Source: Coptodactyla brooksi (Eukaryota > Arthropoda > Insecta > Coleoptera > Scarabaeidae). Taken from it: a stretch of 37,783 nt of DNA. The notes beneath the pieces were generated by a model, which worked only from the letters and a program-made list of their open reading frames with translations, made no database searches and was not told the DNA's origin. A program made the translations under genes and the position numbers. Position 1 is the stretch's first letter. Every line of letters begins with the position of its first letter. Positions 20,293-31,295 of the stretch are shown piece after piece. The stretch lies in the NCBI GenBank assembly GCA_033557675.1, contig JAWQRM010000030.1:1-37783 (forward strand), read 5' to 3'.

Positions 20293-21006
20293 TACGAGAT
20301 GTTTTCGAAAAGTAAAGATACACTTCAGACAGCAGGAATGAAAAAGTTTTAATGAGCGCGAAATGCTGCCATCAATTCTCTCGAGGCAGGACAGATATTC
20401 ATGATAAGACAGGAAGACAGGCAGTAAGGCTGTCTGTGATCTCTGATGAACTTCTTCAAAGAACGGAGGAAGCGATTCAAGCTAATAAGTATCTAATATT
20501 CAAAGAATTGCATAAAATCATACTTGAAGAGTCTATAGCAACTCTTCATAAAGCTGTGACTGGGACTTTAGGGTACCATAAATTGATACAATTAATGCTG
20601 ATTCATATTGTGGGGCTTTGTGATGCCTTAGACGGGCAATTCAAAACAAACGTTTTGAAACACTCGTCCTCACACAAATCTTCAAACCAAAGCACTATTG
20701 AAAAGTTTTGAGTGAGAAGTTTTAGATCATCCACCATACAGCCCAGACCTTGCACCCAGCGACTTCCGCTTATTCCTTTACCTAAAGAAATATCTCGCAG
20801 GAAAAAACTTTCATGAAGATGATGAAAGATGAAATGTGATTTCCACAACAGGTGGTAAACTTTTATGACTGTGCGATACAAAAGCTTGTACGCAGACTTA
20901 ACATATGCTTAGAGAATGGTGGCAACTATATCAAAAAATAAGGCATATACCATAAGTAATTTGTAATGGACAACACTGTATCTTTACTTTTCGAGAACCC
21001 CTCGTA
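20293..21006 (+). mobile_element. internally deleted mariner with both inverted repeats (714 bp)
   Basis: The ends 20293-20320 and 20979-21006 are imperfect 28-bp inverted repeats (shared core 'tcgaaaagtaaagata') bounded by TA. Inside, 20352-20580 reads as the mariner DNA-binding region (GRQAVRLSVISDELLQRTEE ... GTLGYHKL). A jump then leads to NTRPHTNLQTKALLKSFE and DHPPYSPDLAPSDFRLFLYL in another frame, with stops. Most of the catalytic core between GYHKL and the NTRPHT motif is missing, and the Asp of that motif is not seen. The copy could only move if a related transposase acted on its ends. Confidence 0.85.
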
Positions 21007-21118
21007 CATACAATAAAACAAATGAAAACCTATACTTACGTTTGGCTATATTTGGTTACCAAGGTACGTACAATTCAATGAAGTGTAACTAACTATAAGT
21101 ATAATAAACAAATATATA

Positions 21119-21226
21119 TTTATTACTTAAAAAACGCTATTTATCTCTTTATTTGTGTTGGGCCTGGCAATACTCCGCACTATCCAAGTGGAACTCCATG
21201 TATGCGAGAACGGTCTCACCAAATAA
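21119..21226 (-). CDS. terminal coding exon of an unidentified minus-strand gene
   Basis: On the minus strand a strong acceptor (cgtttcttcttttgcag) is followed by 26 codons (21226-21149), reading FGETVLAYMEFHLDSAEYCQ then AQHK and TAA. AATAAA signals overlap the stop (21153-21148) and occur again at 21124-21119. The sequence is GC-richer and more protein-like than its surroundings. I do not recognise the protein. The upstream exons should lie to the right, but no matching donor or coding sequence was found before the repeat array, so this may be a gene with a very long intron or an orphan duplicated exon. Confidence 0.45.
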
Positions 21227-21900
21227 CTGCAAAAGAAGAAACGAAAAATACTTCAATAGCACATTACAATAATAAGAATTAACAATTTAGTACAAAAACG
21301 AACAAAAAAAAATCATTTATTTCTATCAATTTAGCAGTTTTCTTTTTATAGTATTCAGAGGCGAATATTCAAAAAAGAAATAGTTCGACGACGCAAGAGG
21401 GCACCACCGCCGTAAACGCAAGGGGTTAGGGAATCTGTGAGGTCATTGTACTGTAGAAGAATCGAATTCACAAAATGCTACGTCCACATGTGCAGCACGA
21501 GACTACTACAACTTGAATAATAACTAGAGCTTACAAAAAGGCATGGAAGATATAAAAAAATCTATTCTAATAGTCATTAAAATTAATCAGAAAACTTATA
21601 TTAAACCTGTTTTATATCATTTAATTTAATCAATTTATATCACTTATAGTTTTATATTCGGTAATTAATCGATTCTAGAAAGACATTCTACATCTTTTAA
21701 ATAACAAAATAATTTTAAATTATATTTATAGACCATCGATAGTAACGCATGTGCAATAATTCAGTTAAAACCATTTTGGGCCATATTACAATAGTACGAA
21801 GTGAATTACAACCCGCAGCTAACTTCACAACAGTGATAATAAACGTCAGTTTGGCGTAATTCAAATCCTGCACTTGTTGGTTATAAGTGAAGCTTTTCAG
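21227..21900. other. no recognised gene
   Basis: AT-rich sequence between the orphan exon and the repeat array. A slightly GC-richer patch lies at 21385-21510 and has no open frame of note. Confidence 0.5.
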
Positions 21901-24900
21901 TTACTATTATAAAAGATTGATTGTTCACCATTGCTATAAAGTTCACTAAGTGCCCTTACTCGAAGAAGGTAAGTTTTTTTGTCCATTTTATATCATTTTG
22001 TGGGAAGTTATTGTTAGGAGCAACTTTATCGCATTTTGCATTCTATTCTTTAAAAACCTTGCAGGGAAGTAAATAAACGTTTCTTGGTAATAACCTTGTC
22101 GTGTATAATGCAATTTGCGTATGTGTATTAATTATCTTGCATAATTCATCGAAACCTAACCTATACTATGTACATTACATAACCCAGAAACTTTGACGTG
22201 CAGTTGTGTTAATGACGACAATGACGCATGAGCAGTTAACGAGTTAGTTGCGATTTGTGCCGTATTCTATCTTTGATAGATTATGGTTTCTTAATTGTAT
22301 TGAAATTCGTAAAGATTTCCGTATGCAGTGTTAAAGAGGTAAGCTTTCTTGTGCACGTTGTTCTCGTGTACTTGTTATGTTTTATAGCAAACTATTATTA
22401 GCGGCGATATTGCCATACGTTATTCGTTAAAAAACCTTGTAGAAAACTAAAACAAATTCCTTTCCTATTGTGTATAACGCAATTTGCGATCTTATCGTGT
22501 ATATTTCTTATACGTATTAATACATAACCTATCTTTTCAATTCATACGCCATGCACTTATATTCCTAACGATTATGACGCAAGCGCAGTTGATATCTCAG
22601 TAGTAACATATACCCTATTCTTCTTCTTAATTATAATGATATTTTTGCAAGGATTTATAAATTTTGTTGTATTTAATGTTAATTCAATTGCTATCAAGTT
22701 CTCTGTCATAAAATGCAAAGAAGGTAAGTTTTTGTCCATTTTGCTCTTTAAAAATCTTGCAGGAATCTAAATAAACGTTTCCTGTTAAATAGTCTTGTCG
22801 TGTATCAAAACATAACCTATACTATTTACATTACATAACCTAGAAACGTTGACGTGCAGCTACGTTAATGACGGCAATGACGCATGAGCAGTTAGCAGGT
22901 TAGTTGTAATCTGTGCCGTATTCTATGTTTGATAGATTAGAGTTTCTTGATTATATTGAAATTTGTAAAAAGGTGTTAAAGAGGTAAGTCTTCTTGTGTA
23001 AATTGTTCTCGTGTACTTGTTGTATGTTTTATAACAAACTATTAGCTTAAAATTAAAAAAAAAACATTAAAAAACGTTGTAGCAAACTAAAAGAAATTCT
23101 TTTCCCATCGTATATAACGCAAACTGCAACCTTGTCGTGTATATTTTGTATACGTGTTAATTACATAACCTATCTTTTCAGTTTATTTGCTTTTATATTC
23201 TTATTGTTTACGACGCAAGCGCAGTTGACATCTCAGCAGTAACATGTGCCATATGACTAATTCTGCCGATATTTTTGCAAAGATTTGTGAATTTTATTAT
23301 ATTTAATGTTAATTCAATTGCTATAAACTTCACGAAGTGTCATAAAATTCAAAGAAGGGAAGTATTTTTGTCCATTTTGCTATTTAAAAATCTTGTAGAA
23401 ATTTAATTGAACATTTCCTGCTAAATACCATACAACTAATTCTATTTATATTTTTGTAAAGATTTGTGAACTTTATTATATTTAATGTTAATTCAATTGC
23501 TATAAAGTTCACGAAGTTTCATAAAATTCAAAGAAGGGAAGTTTTTATCCTTTTCCTCTTTAAAAATCTTGTAGAAATTTAATTGAACATTTCCTACTGA
23601 ATAACCTTGTGGTGTATAACGTAATTTGTTTATGTGTATTAGTTTTCTTGCATAATGCATTAAAACCTAAGATAGACCGTTTACATTACCTAACCAAAAA
23701 GCTACGTAGGCTTTGCACTTATATGCCTATCGATTACGACGCAAGCGCAGTCGACACATCAGTAGTAATATGTACCATATGTCTAAATTCTATTGATATT
23801 TTTGCAGATTTGTGAATTTTGTTATATTTAATGTTAATTTAATTGCTATAAAGTTCACGAAGTGTCATAAAATTCAAAGAAGGTATGTTTTATCCATTTT
23901 GCTCTTTAAAAATCTTGTAGGAATTTAATTAAACATATTCTGGTAAATAACATTGTGTGTAATGCAATTTGTTTGTGTATATTAGTTATCTTGCATAATG
24001 CATCCAAACCTAAGATATACTGTTTATGTTTCCTAACCGAAAAGCTACGTAGGCTTTGCACTTATATGCCTATCGATTACGATGCAAGCGCAGTTGACAT
24101 CTCAGTAGTAATATGTGCCATACGACTAATTGTATTGATGTTTTTGCAAAGATTTGTGAATTTTATTGTATTTAATGTTAATTCAATTGCTATAAAGTTC
24201 ACGGAGTTTCATAAAATTCAAAGAAGGGAAGTTTTTATCCATTTTGCTCTTTAAAAATCTTGTGGAAATTTAATTGAACATTTCCTGCTAAATACCATAT
24301 AACTAATTCTATTTATATTTTTGCAAAGATTTGTGAATTTTATTATATTTAATGTTAATTCAATTTCTATAAAGTTCACGAAGTGTCATAAAATTCAAAG
24401 AAGGTAAGTTTTTTTAACCATTTTGCTCCTTAAAAATTTTGTAGGAATTTAATTAAGCATTTCCTGCTAAATAACCTTGTGTGTAATGCATTTTTTGTGT
24501 GTATTACTTATCTTCAATAATGTACCAAAACCTAAGGCATACTATTTATATTTCCTAACCGAGAAGCTACATAGGCTTTGCGCTTATAGTCCTATCGATT
24601 ACGACGCAAGCGCAGTTAACATATCAGTAGTAATATGTACCATATAACTAATCCTATTTATATTTTTGCAAAGATTTGTGAATTTTATTATATTTAATGT
24701 TAATTCAATTGCTATAAAGTTCACGAAGTGTCATAAAAGTCAAAGAAGGGAAGTTTTTATTCATTTTGCTATTTTAAAATTTTGTAGGAATTTAATTAAA
24801 CATTTCCTGCTAAATAACCTTGAGTGTAATGCATTTTTTGTGTGTATTAGTTTGCTTGCATAATGTATCAAAACCTAAGGTATAGTATTTATTACCTAAC

Positions 24901-25560
24901 CGAGAAGCTACGTAGACTTTTCGCTTATATTCCTACCGATTACGACGCAAGCGCAGTTGACACATCAGTAGTAATATGTACCATATAACGAATTCTATTT
25001 ATATTTTTGCAAAGATTTGTGAATTTTATTATATTTAATGTTAATTCAATTGCTATAAAGTTCACGAAATGTCATAAAATTCAAAGAAGGTAGGTTTTGT
25101 CCATTTTGCTCTTTAAAAATCTTGTAGAAATTTAATTGAACATTTCCTGCTGAATAACCTTGTAGTGTATAATGCAATTTGTTTGTGTGTATTAGTTTGC
25201 TTGCATAATGCATCAAAAACTAAGATATACTGTTTATATTACCTAACCGAGAAACTATGACGTACAGTTATGTTAATGGAGGTAATGACGCGTGAGCAGT
25301 TGACATATCAGTTGCAATTTGTACCGCATTTTAAGCTTGAAGTATAAGTTATAGTTTTTGAATTCTGTTGAAAGTCTTTTCTTGTGTACTTGTTGCGTAA
25401 TTTTTGTTAATACATAACCTACCTTTTTTATATTCCTAGCGATTACAGCGCAAGCGCAGTTGAAATCTCGGTAGTAATACGTACCCTATTCTTAATTATA
25501 CTTATGTTTTTGCAAGGATTTATAAATATTGAATATAAGGATATGCAAAAGTCTAACCTA
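21900..25560 (+). repeat. array of about 12 promoter/first-exon-like units
   Basis: Type A units share 'tttaatgttaattcaattgc', 'tataaagttcacgaagtgtc', 'ataaaattcaaagaagg' and then '(t/g)aagtttttgtccatttt'. Type B units share a 'gttaaagaggtaag' block. Donor-like points fall at 21969, 22339, 22724, 22984, 23357, 23536, 23883, 24226, 24404, 24750 and 25090, giving spacings near 345 or 178 bases. Seven have GT (GTAAGT, GTAAGC, GTATGT, GTAGGT). Four have lost it (GGGAAG). A degenerate final unit lies at 25365-25560. Short open frames at 23609, 23955 and 24666 are repeats of each other and are not taken as genes. The array lies just upstream of the gene starting at 25765. Confidence 0.85.
22222..25470 (+). 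promoter_or_regulatory. ten copies of a GACGCAAGCGCAGTTGAC-type motif
   Basis: Copies lie near 22222, 22576, 22878, 23212, 23738, 24081, 24602, 24943, 25287 and 25447. The best form is 'gacgcaagcgcagttgac'. Copies at 22222, 22878 and 25287 read 'gacgca(g)tgagcagtt'-like instead. The core resembles the palindromic GCGCANGCGC site of NRF1 (erect wing in insects). It sits a fixed distance upstream of the donor-like points in type A units. Binding is inference. Confidence 0.45.
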
Positions 25561-25764
25561 TTATTTTTCACTTTAGTACGCGAGAAAGTAGGGCAGCTGT
25601 ATTCAATACGATGATAAATCGCCGTTGACATGTTCCTAGAATTTAATAGAATGCGTTCCTAGAACCGTCCCGAGATGCTTCGGAGAAAATGGTGTGAATT
25701 AAAACAGTGTAAGTGTTTTGTACGTAGTATCGTTTTGAAAATGAAACATTTTTAAAAATAGAAT

Positions 25765-28700
25765 ATGGCCGAGGGACGATTTCCAAACGAAGAAGGAAAT
25801 GGCAATCGGGATTTCGATAATGAGAGGTCGCCTGGACGCAAATCTCGAGAGCCTGAGGGATCACCTAGGGCAAGGTATGCCATCAGGACGCGCCCGTCCA
25901 CCAGTAGAGGTACGTGGCACGAAATCTGCTTTGAAGAGGAGGACTCCGGAAGAACGGAGGGTTTCGATCGACACGGAAGATCTTTCCACCCCAGCACGAG
26001 CCAACCGTCGACCAGCGGCCATTCCCGGGATTACCAAAGTCAAAGTTCCTATCAACACGGGGCCATCCCAAAAACGAGGACGGCACAATCGAGGATTAGT
26101 TACAGGGATCGTTCGACCTCCAGTTCCGAAGATGAAAGTTTCTCAAGAAGGAAACCGTCTCACAGGCACGCAAGTCGAAAATCGATGGGTCCAAACATGG
26201 GAAGCCGAGAGTTCCCTGGTAGAAGAGATGATAGGTCCAGATATTCGGAAGGTCGCCAAAGTCGGTATGACGAGGATTATCCAGAACTACCTTCGAGACG
26301 TCGTACAAAAGAAAAACATACACAAGAATCCAGAGTCATGGATTTAGAAGAACCTCCAAGCGTTTACTTAACCCCAGCAGAACAGTTTCCTTGTCCAAAC
26401 GCTAATTTTTCCACGTGCGCCTGTTCGTACGCGAAAGAAACACCCGAATCTTCCCAGTCCATGCAAGATGGCATTCCAGTATTATACTTGGAAATAGACT
26501 GGTACGGTCAGTCTACTTCCCAAGAAGGGGAACCCCCTCAGGTACCGGACGTTCCGGAAATTCCGATAAATCCCTTCGAACAATGGCAGGACTTCGGAAA
26601 CGCATCTAATACCAGAGATTACAGAGTGTGGAACTCGTCTGGGCAACCAAGTCGACCAGGATACGATTACTGGCACACTTTTGGTCCCATCGTAATGCAC
26701 AGTGAACGACCCGCTTTCCCACAAGTACAACCGGGTTATGGTTATTTACACGAACAAGTGGACAGATCACGCTTAGGTAGGTGCACAATTTTTATGAGAA
26801 AAATTTAAATTGTACCACATTTACTAACAGGTTATAATTAATGTACAAATTACTAACTTCAACGAACGTAATAACAAAAAATAACAATTTCCTCGAAAAA
26901 CTACCTTTCAAAAATATTTCTCGTTACGTAAATACTGAATGAAAGCCGAAAAAGTGCATTTTTCAACAAGCTTAATATTTCATATTTGTTTAGAGTCCGT
27001 TTATAGCCAGGGTGAATAATTGTAGATCTTAGCAGGAAAATTATATTCTTCTGGTTTATTATTTTATATTTTATTCAGCTTTACCGATTTCGGCTTTTTA
27101 GGGCCATCCTCAGAAGCTTCTTATGTGTCAGACCGTTATTCTATTTATGTTGTTCTTCATGGGTTGTTGTCCTTTTGGTGTATTGGAATTGGAATATTAT
27201 TGCGTTTTGCTTTTGTTCTGTATTTTTTAGTGTCAACCTGAAGTCAGTTGGTGTTTTTTTATTTATTTTATTGCAGGAATTCTATAGGTTGGAAGTTGTT
27301 GTTGACCTGGATGTTAATTGCTGGGTTTTAAGGGTTTCTTTGAATATTTCGAGGTTTTCGAAAATATTCATTTTATTACATTTCCCTAGGACTTTTATGA
27401 CCTGGAAATTTTGTTCTATACTTCGAGGTAGGTGGGAATTCCCGTGTAGATGCTCAGCATAATTGGAGTCAAGTTTGTTGTTTATGTAAGATTTTATGTG
27501 TTTGCATTCACTGTTTGTTTATTAAATGCTCTAACTATTTTGTAGTAATCTTATGTTTATTTTAATAATGTTAAACTAATATTAAAATTGCTTTGAATTA
27601 AGATGTCACTTGCAATGTTCAATTGTTTCGTAGTCATGGAGGTGTCAAGTCCTGCTGTCGCAAATCTTATTTTTGTGATCTTTGGCATTATTTCTTTGTC
27701 AAACATAAACAAGTTATAAGTTAATGAAAAACATTTTCTATGAAGATTTAAAAAATGTAAAACTGTAATATGGCGCCCATAAGAAAAACAAAAGTTGACT
27801 GCTGCAGCGAAAAACTTAGTAGGCCTAGAACTTTTTGAACGTCATTTTTGAAATCGTCATCAGATGTTACTCCATTTCTGAAAATTTTTTGAAATTATCT
27901 TTTACGAAAACTGAAATATTCAAAATATTTTTCAAAAAACTTTTTGAAAAATGCACTCTTTCAGTTTTCATTCATTATTTACGTAACAAATATTTTATAT
28001 TAAAATATTTTTTAATGTACTTCACTTTAAACTGGAATAAAGTTATGGAGCGTCTGTCCGTAAGTTTCCGGTGTCCGCGCGGACGATTCCAGTCGAGAGG
28101 TAGGGTTTGACCCAAAGTTCTTTTATCGCGAACCCATTTGAGATGCAGGTAGAGTCGATAGGTAATCTACAATCTTTGTTTAACTTATATAAAAGTCCCA
28201 TATACACAGTACGACAATTAAATAACGAGAATTTTTAGATATACAAAAACTCATTGAATTATGTTGTTCAAAAGTTATTTTTCATTAAAAATAGGTTCCA
28301 TTTAACTCAATATACTTTCTAGCACGATGATTAACGTAAGCATAAATTTTTGTCATTATTTTTGTTAGTCAAAAATTCACTAATTTTTAACGCCTTGTGT
28401 GGTGGTGCATTATGATGCAATAAAAAGTTTTTTAGGCCTAACATGTACATAAACGATGTAAAACTGGTGAATAATATTTTTCATTGACAGTTTTACCTTG
28501 TGGAACAAATGCCTTGTGGACAATTCCTTATGAATCATAAAAAGTAATCAACACTGTCTTGATTCTTGACTTCTGAAAAAGCATTTTGTTTTGATTTTGG
28601 CTATTTTTTTTGGTTATTTTCAACAGTTTTAATAAGGTCTTTACGATGCTCCACACGAGCAATTTTTTGGTCCTCATTTAAAGCATATGGAACAAAACGT

Positions 28701-30079
28701 GCACAAACTTTTCTTTTTCCCAAATCTTGAGTCAAAATTTGACGAACAGTTTTTCTATTTGTTTTTAGACCTTCAGCCAGCATTCCCATAGTAAAACTTC
28801 CGACGACAGCAATGATTTCGCAGATTTCTTCTAATAATTTAGCACAATTGTTACTTTCCGGACGATCAGGTCTTTCATCATCATTTAAATGTTCACGACC
28901 ATTTTTAAAACGATTTAACCAAGTATAAACCCTAGCTTTAGACATACAATCATCACCATATACTTTTTTCATCAATTCATAAATCTCAGCATATTTTTTT
29001 CCAATTTAAAATAAACTTTAATATTTTCTCTTTGTTCCATTATGTTTTTACATCGACACAATTTTTGCCGTCATTCAAATGGCTGTAACTTTGTAACCTG
29101 TCATCCGATTAGCATGACCTTGTGTGAATAGATGGCGATACGCGCAAGATTTCATTGTATTATTATTTTTTAATAAGCAAATTAATAAATAATTCTGTTG
29201 ACAATTTTTTTGTGTTAAATCAGTTTAACTGTTACAAATTATTTAATACACGGTTTCCTTCAAATATAAGTTTTATTGCTAAACGTTCTGTAATACTATT
29301 AAATAAAATATCTTGGGGAGTAGAGATCAGAAACTAGTCGAAGGAAAAATCTGTTCTATATTCTTTTTGAACATGTTAGGAGAAAGTTGGATTTCCGTTA
29401 ATTCTTCGTAAATGATATAATTAAAAATATTATATTTATTTATAATATTTTACTTTTTATGTTCTAACGACCCCTACATACTGGTATACCATTAATTGGA
29501 GAACATGTTTTTTAATGAGCAGTAAAATAAACCTTCCTTTAAAATGCAAGCCTGAGAGGGTCGTTAAAGCTCCCATGCACTTTAGCTGTACTGAGTGTAC
29601 AATATACATAATATACATTTAGGCGACGTTTAACGCACGTTATATAAAGATTGACCTTAATGCTAATTAATTTTTGAAAATGGAAACTTACGAAAAGTAG
29701 TCTCTAACTTAATTTAATACCATTATTTAACAAAAAATAAGCACGTTTTATAAGAACGTTTATAATGTTCTTCTCAAAGCCATAAACCATAGTTATTATA
29801 TGAATTGTTTATAATTGATATATTAGGATTGATAGAAACAAACAAGGATTTTGGAAGGATCTCTTATTGAAGATGCATTATAAACCTTGTTCATATGAAG
29901 TATATACTAATCAATAATTCACGAAACGATGATTAATTATGTAGTATAGCTGATGTTTCTGTCTAGGAGAAGTGTATGAGGTCAAACTCGAAGAACATAG
30001 CTCGCTAGAATTAGACAAAAACATTTCTAATGAATTTTACAAACTAACCAACGATTTTATAATTAAAATTTTATTCTAG
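25765..30079 (+). CDS. unrecognised Arg/Ser-rich low-complexity protein (two-exon model)
   Basis: Exon 25765-26776 encodes MAEGRFPNEEGNGNRDFDNE and on for 337 codons. It ends with a donor (TTAG|GTAGGT) in phase 1. A matching phase-1 acceptor (gtttctgtctag) at 29966 opens 37 more codons (EVYEVKLEEHSSLELDKNIS...) to TAG at 30077-30079, giving 374 residues. AATAAA follows near 30333. Residues 1-200 are hydrophilic, rich in Arg, Ser, Glu and Gly with S-R pairs. Residues 200-337 are acidic, Pro- and aromatic-rich. No signal peptide, membrane segment or known domain is visible. The ATG is preceded in frame by TAG, with an acceptor-like AG at 25760-25761, so a 5' noncoding exon is implied, plausibly from the array upstream. 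The second exon is the less certain part, and exons between may be missed. Overlapping frames at 25799-26347 and on the minus strand are shadows. Confidence 0.5.
26777..27060 (+). other. start of the intron after the 25765 exon
   Basis: AT-rich with no recognised feature. The intron also hosts a Penelope-like fragment and a mariner fragment. Confidence 0.4.
27060..27480 (-). pseudogene. Penelope-like (GIY-YIG) retroelement 3' remnant
   Basis: On the minus strand NYAEHLHGNSHLPRSIEQNF is followed by QVIKVLGKCNKMNIFENLEI and FKETL. The pattern 'AEHL...H.......V......K.N..E.LEI.K' resembles the C-terminal endonuclease end of Penelope-like elements. The downstream tail (27130-27060) reads 'gaggatggccctaaaaagcc' then 'gaaatcggtaaagc', a motif common at 3' ends of insect retroelements. 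Stops follow directly after the coding part. The + strand open frame 27175-27462 is antisense to this. Confidence 0.5.
27481..28040. other. intronic sequence without recognised gene
   Basis: AT-rich. The open frame 27835-28110 is low-complexity F/I/K-rich and runs into the dispersed GC-rich repeat, so it is not taken as a gene. Confidence 0.5.
28041..28110 (+). repeat. dispersed GC-rich repeat, copy 2 (first copy 8571-8700)
   Basis: 'cgtaagtttccggtgtccgc' plus GCGGACGATT matches 8602-8632. The preceding 'ataaagttatggagcgtc' parallels the first copy. Confidence 0.4.
28290..29040 (-). pseudogene. mariner-like transposase, frameshifted
   Basis: The ATG at 29040 opens MEQRENIKVYFKL. A one-base slip near 29000 then shifts to KKYAEIYELMKKVYGDDCMS, and the frame runs to 28601. 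It has the HTH region (YTWLNRFKNGREHLNDDERP), the linker GLKTNRKTVRQIL and KRKVCARFVPYALNEDQK. Below 28601 other frames continue with FFDSQGIVHKEFVPQGQTVN, which carries the first catalytic Asp, and HHNAPPHKALKISEFL, in which the second Asp is replaced (HHNA for HDNA). The copy is therefore inactive. 'acgacaattaaataacgaga' at 28211-28230 may be the 3' end repeat, but no partner was found on the right. Confidence 0.8.
29041..29966. other. intronic sequence without recognised gene
   Basis: AT-rich. The open frame 29155-29337 has no supporting features. 'gatggcgatacgcgcaagat' near 29132 lies just outside the mariner and may be its leader. Confidence 0.5.
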
Positions 30080-31290
30080 GATGTGACATCAGACACGTGC
30101 TCTAACCATTTGATAATCTCATAAAATAATTTAAAACTTAATGATGTTTGAAGATATTTGATGTCACGCTTACGTTAGAATTAAAACATCTAATTCTAAC
30201 ATGAAAGATTAGAGATCAACAGTACACAATATAGTGCAGTGTTGTGTGTAATTTATTCCTGCCACATAGCAATGTATTCAAGTCACCCATTAAAGTATTC
30301 AGGTCACACAGCATACGTCTTATCAGCATCTTAATAAAATATTTGATCGGCATATAAATTACTTTTGTATCTTCTTAACTATAATTATATGAATGAGACA
30401 TACAATATGGTCATCACATACAATGTGGTCGTTAAATTTGTTACATTATCTTATTATTGTGTCTCGTTACAGTAACACAGAAAATTTAAAGCAATTTAGA
30501 AACTTTCTTTAATAGTTTGATAAGCTCTCTCCCCCTTTTTCCGACCATTCCATTTTGCCGGATTATGTACTCGACTTCGTTAACGTTTGACTAACATCAA
30601 TTAGGATTTGTGGCCGCAGAGATTTAACACAAATACCACGTTAAACCTCTTATCTACAAGGGCAATCAAATAATCAATTACTGATTGACTTGCTGAGTAA
30701 CGCAGGAGTGAATTCTGCCATTTACAAGGATGACCTACTCATTCTACCTAAGTCTCGAGGAATAGTTGCTACATTTATTAAGTCAAAATATTTATTTTAT
30801 TGATTACCAAAAGCTAGAGTATTGATTAGTATTTTGCAGTTTTCTTATAGTACATATTCTACAACTGTTCAATTCTTGATGCATAGTTGCTAATGGAACA
30901 TGAGCATCTCTTGTGGACTTCTCATGTTTCTTCAAATATAATCTTATCTTGGCAAGTTTGTTCCTAATATAATCAAGATTTGTGAGTAGAGTTGTGGGTT
31001 TGCAAAATTAAAAAAAAAATCTGCCAAACGTTTCGTTATCCAACTTAGTATAATCAGGGGCGATGATAGGCTGATATATAGTAGATGATGGACTAACCAA
31101 TCATCGCTTCTGATGATGATTGCAGCTTCCTTAGCGAAAAATACGTCGAGCATATTTTTTTGTGAGTTTTGGTGTATTGAAGAGGATTTGTGAGGTCAGC
31201 TCAACTATTAATTTTTCTTTTAGTTTTCCAAAATGTATTCTTTGTAAATGGTGTAAATGGTTTGGTCAAAGAATTAAAATTCTTTGATCA
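30080..31290. other. 3' flank of the 25765 gene and possible LINE 3' end
   Basis: A likely 3'UTR with AATAAA near 30333 comes first. Positions 30920-31200, on the minus strand, contain 'ggataacgaaacgtttggca' after a 'gatgattggttagtccatca' stretch. This resembles the 3' tail of insect LINE or Penelope elements. No gene is seen. Confidence 0.35.
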
Positions 31291-31295
31291 GAATT

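Noticed and set aside
23955..24254. 99-codon open frame inside the array, similar to 23609-23815
   Set aside because: The similarity comes from the DNA repeat. Other units break the frame, so coding is not supported.
25799..26347. 182-codon plus-strand frame overlapping the 25765 exon
   Set aside because: It is a shifted frame in GC-richer coding sequence. It lacks a donor at its end, while the longer frame ends in a good donor.
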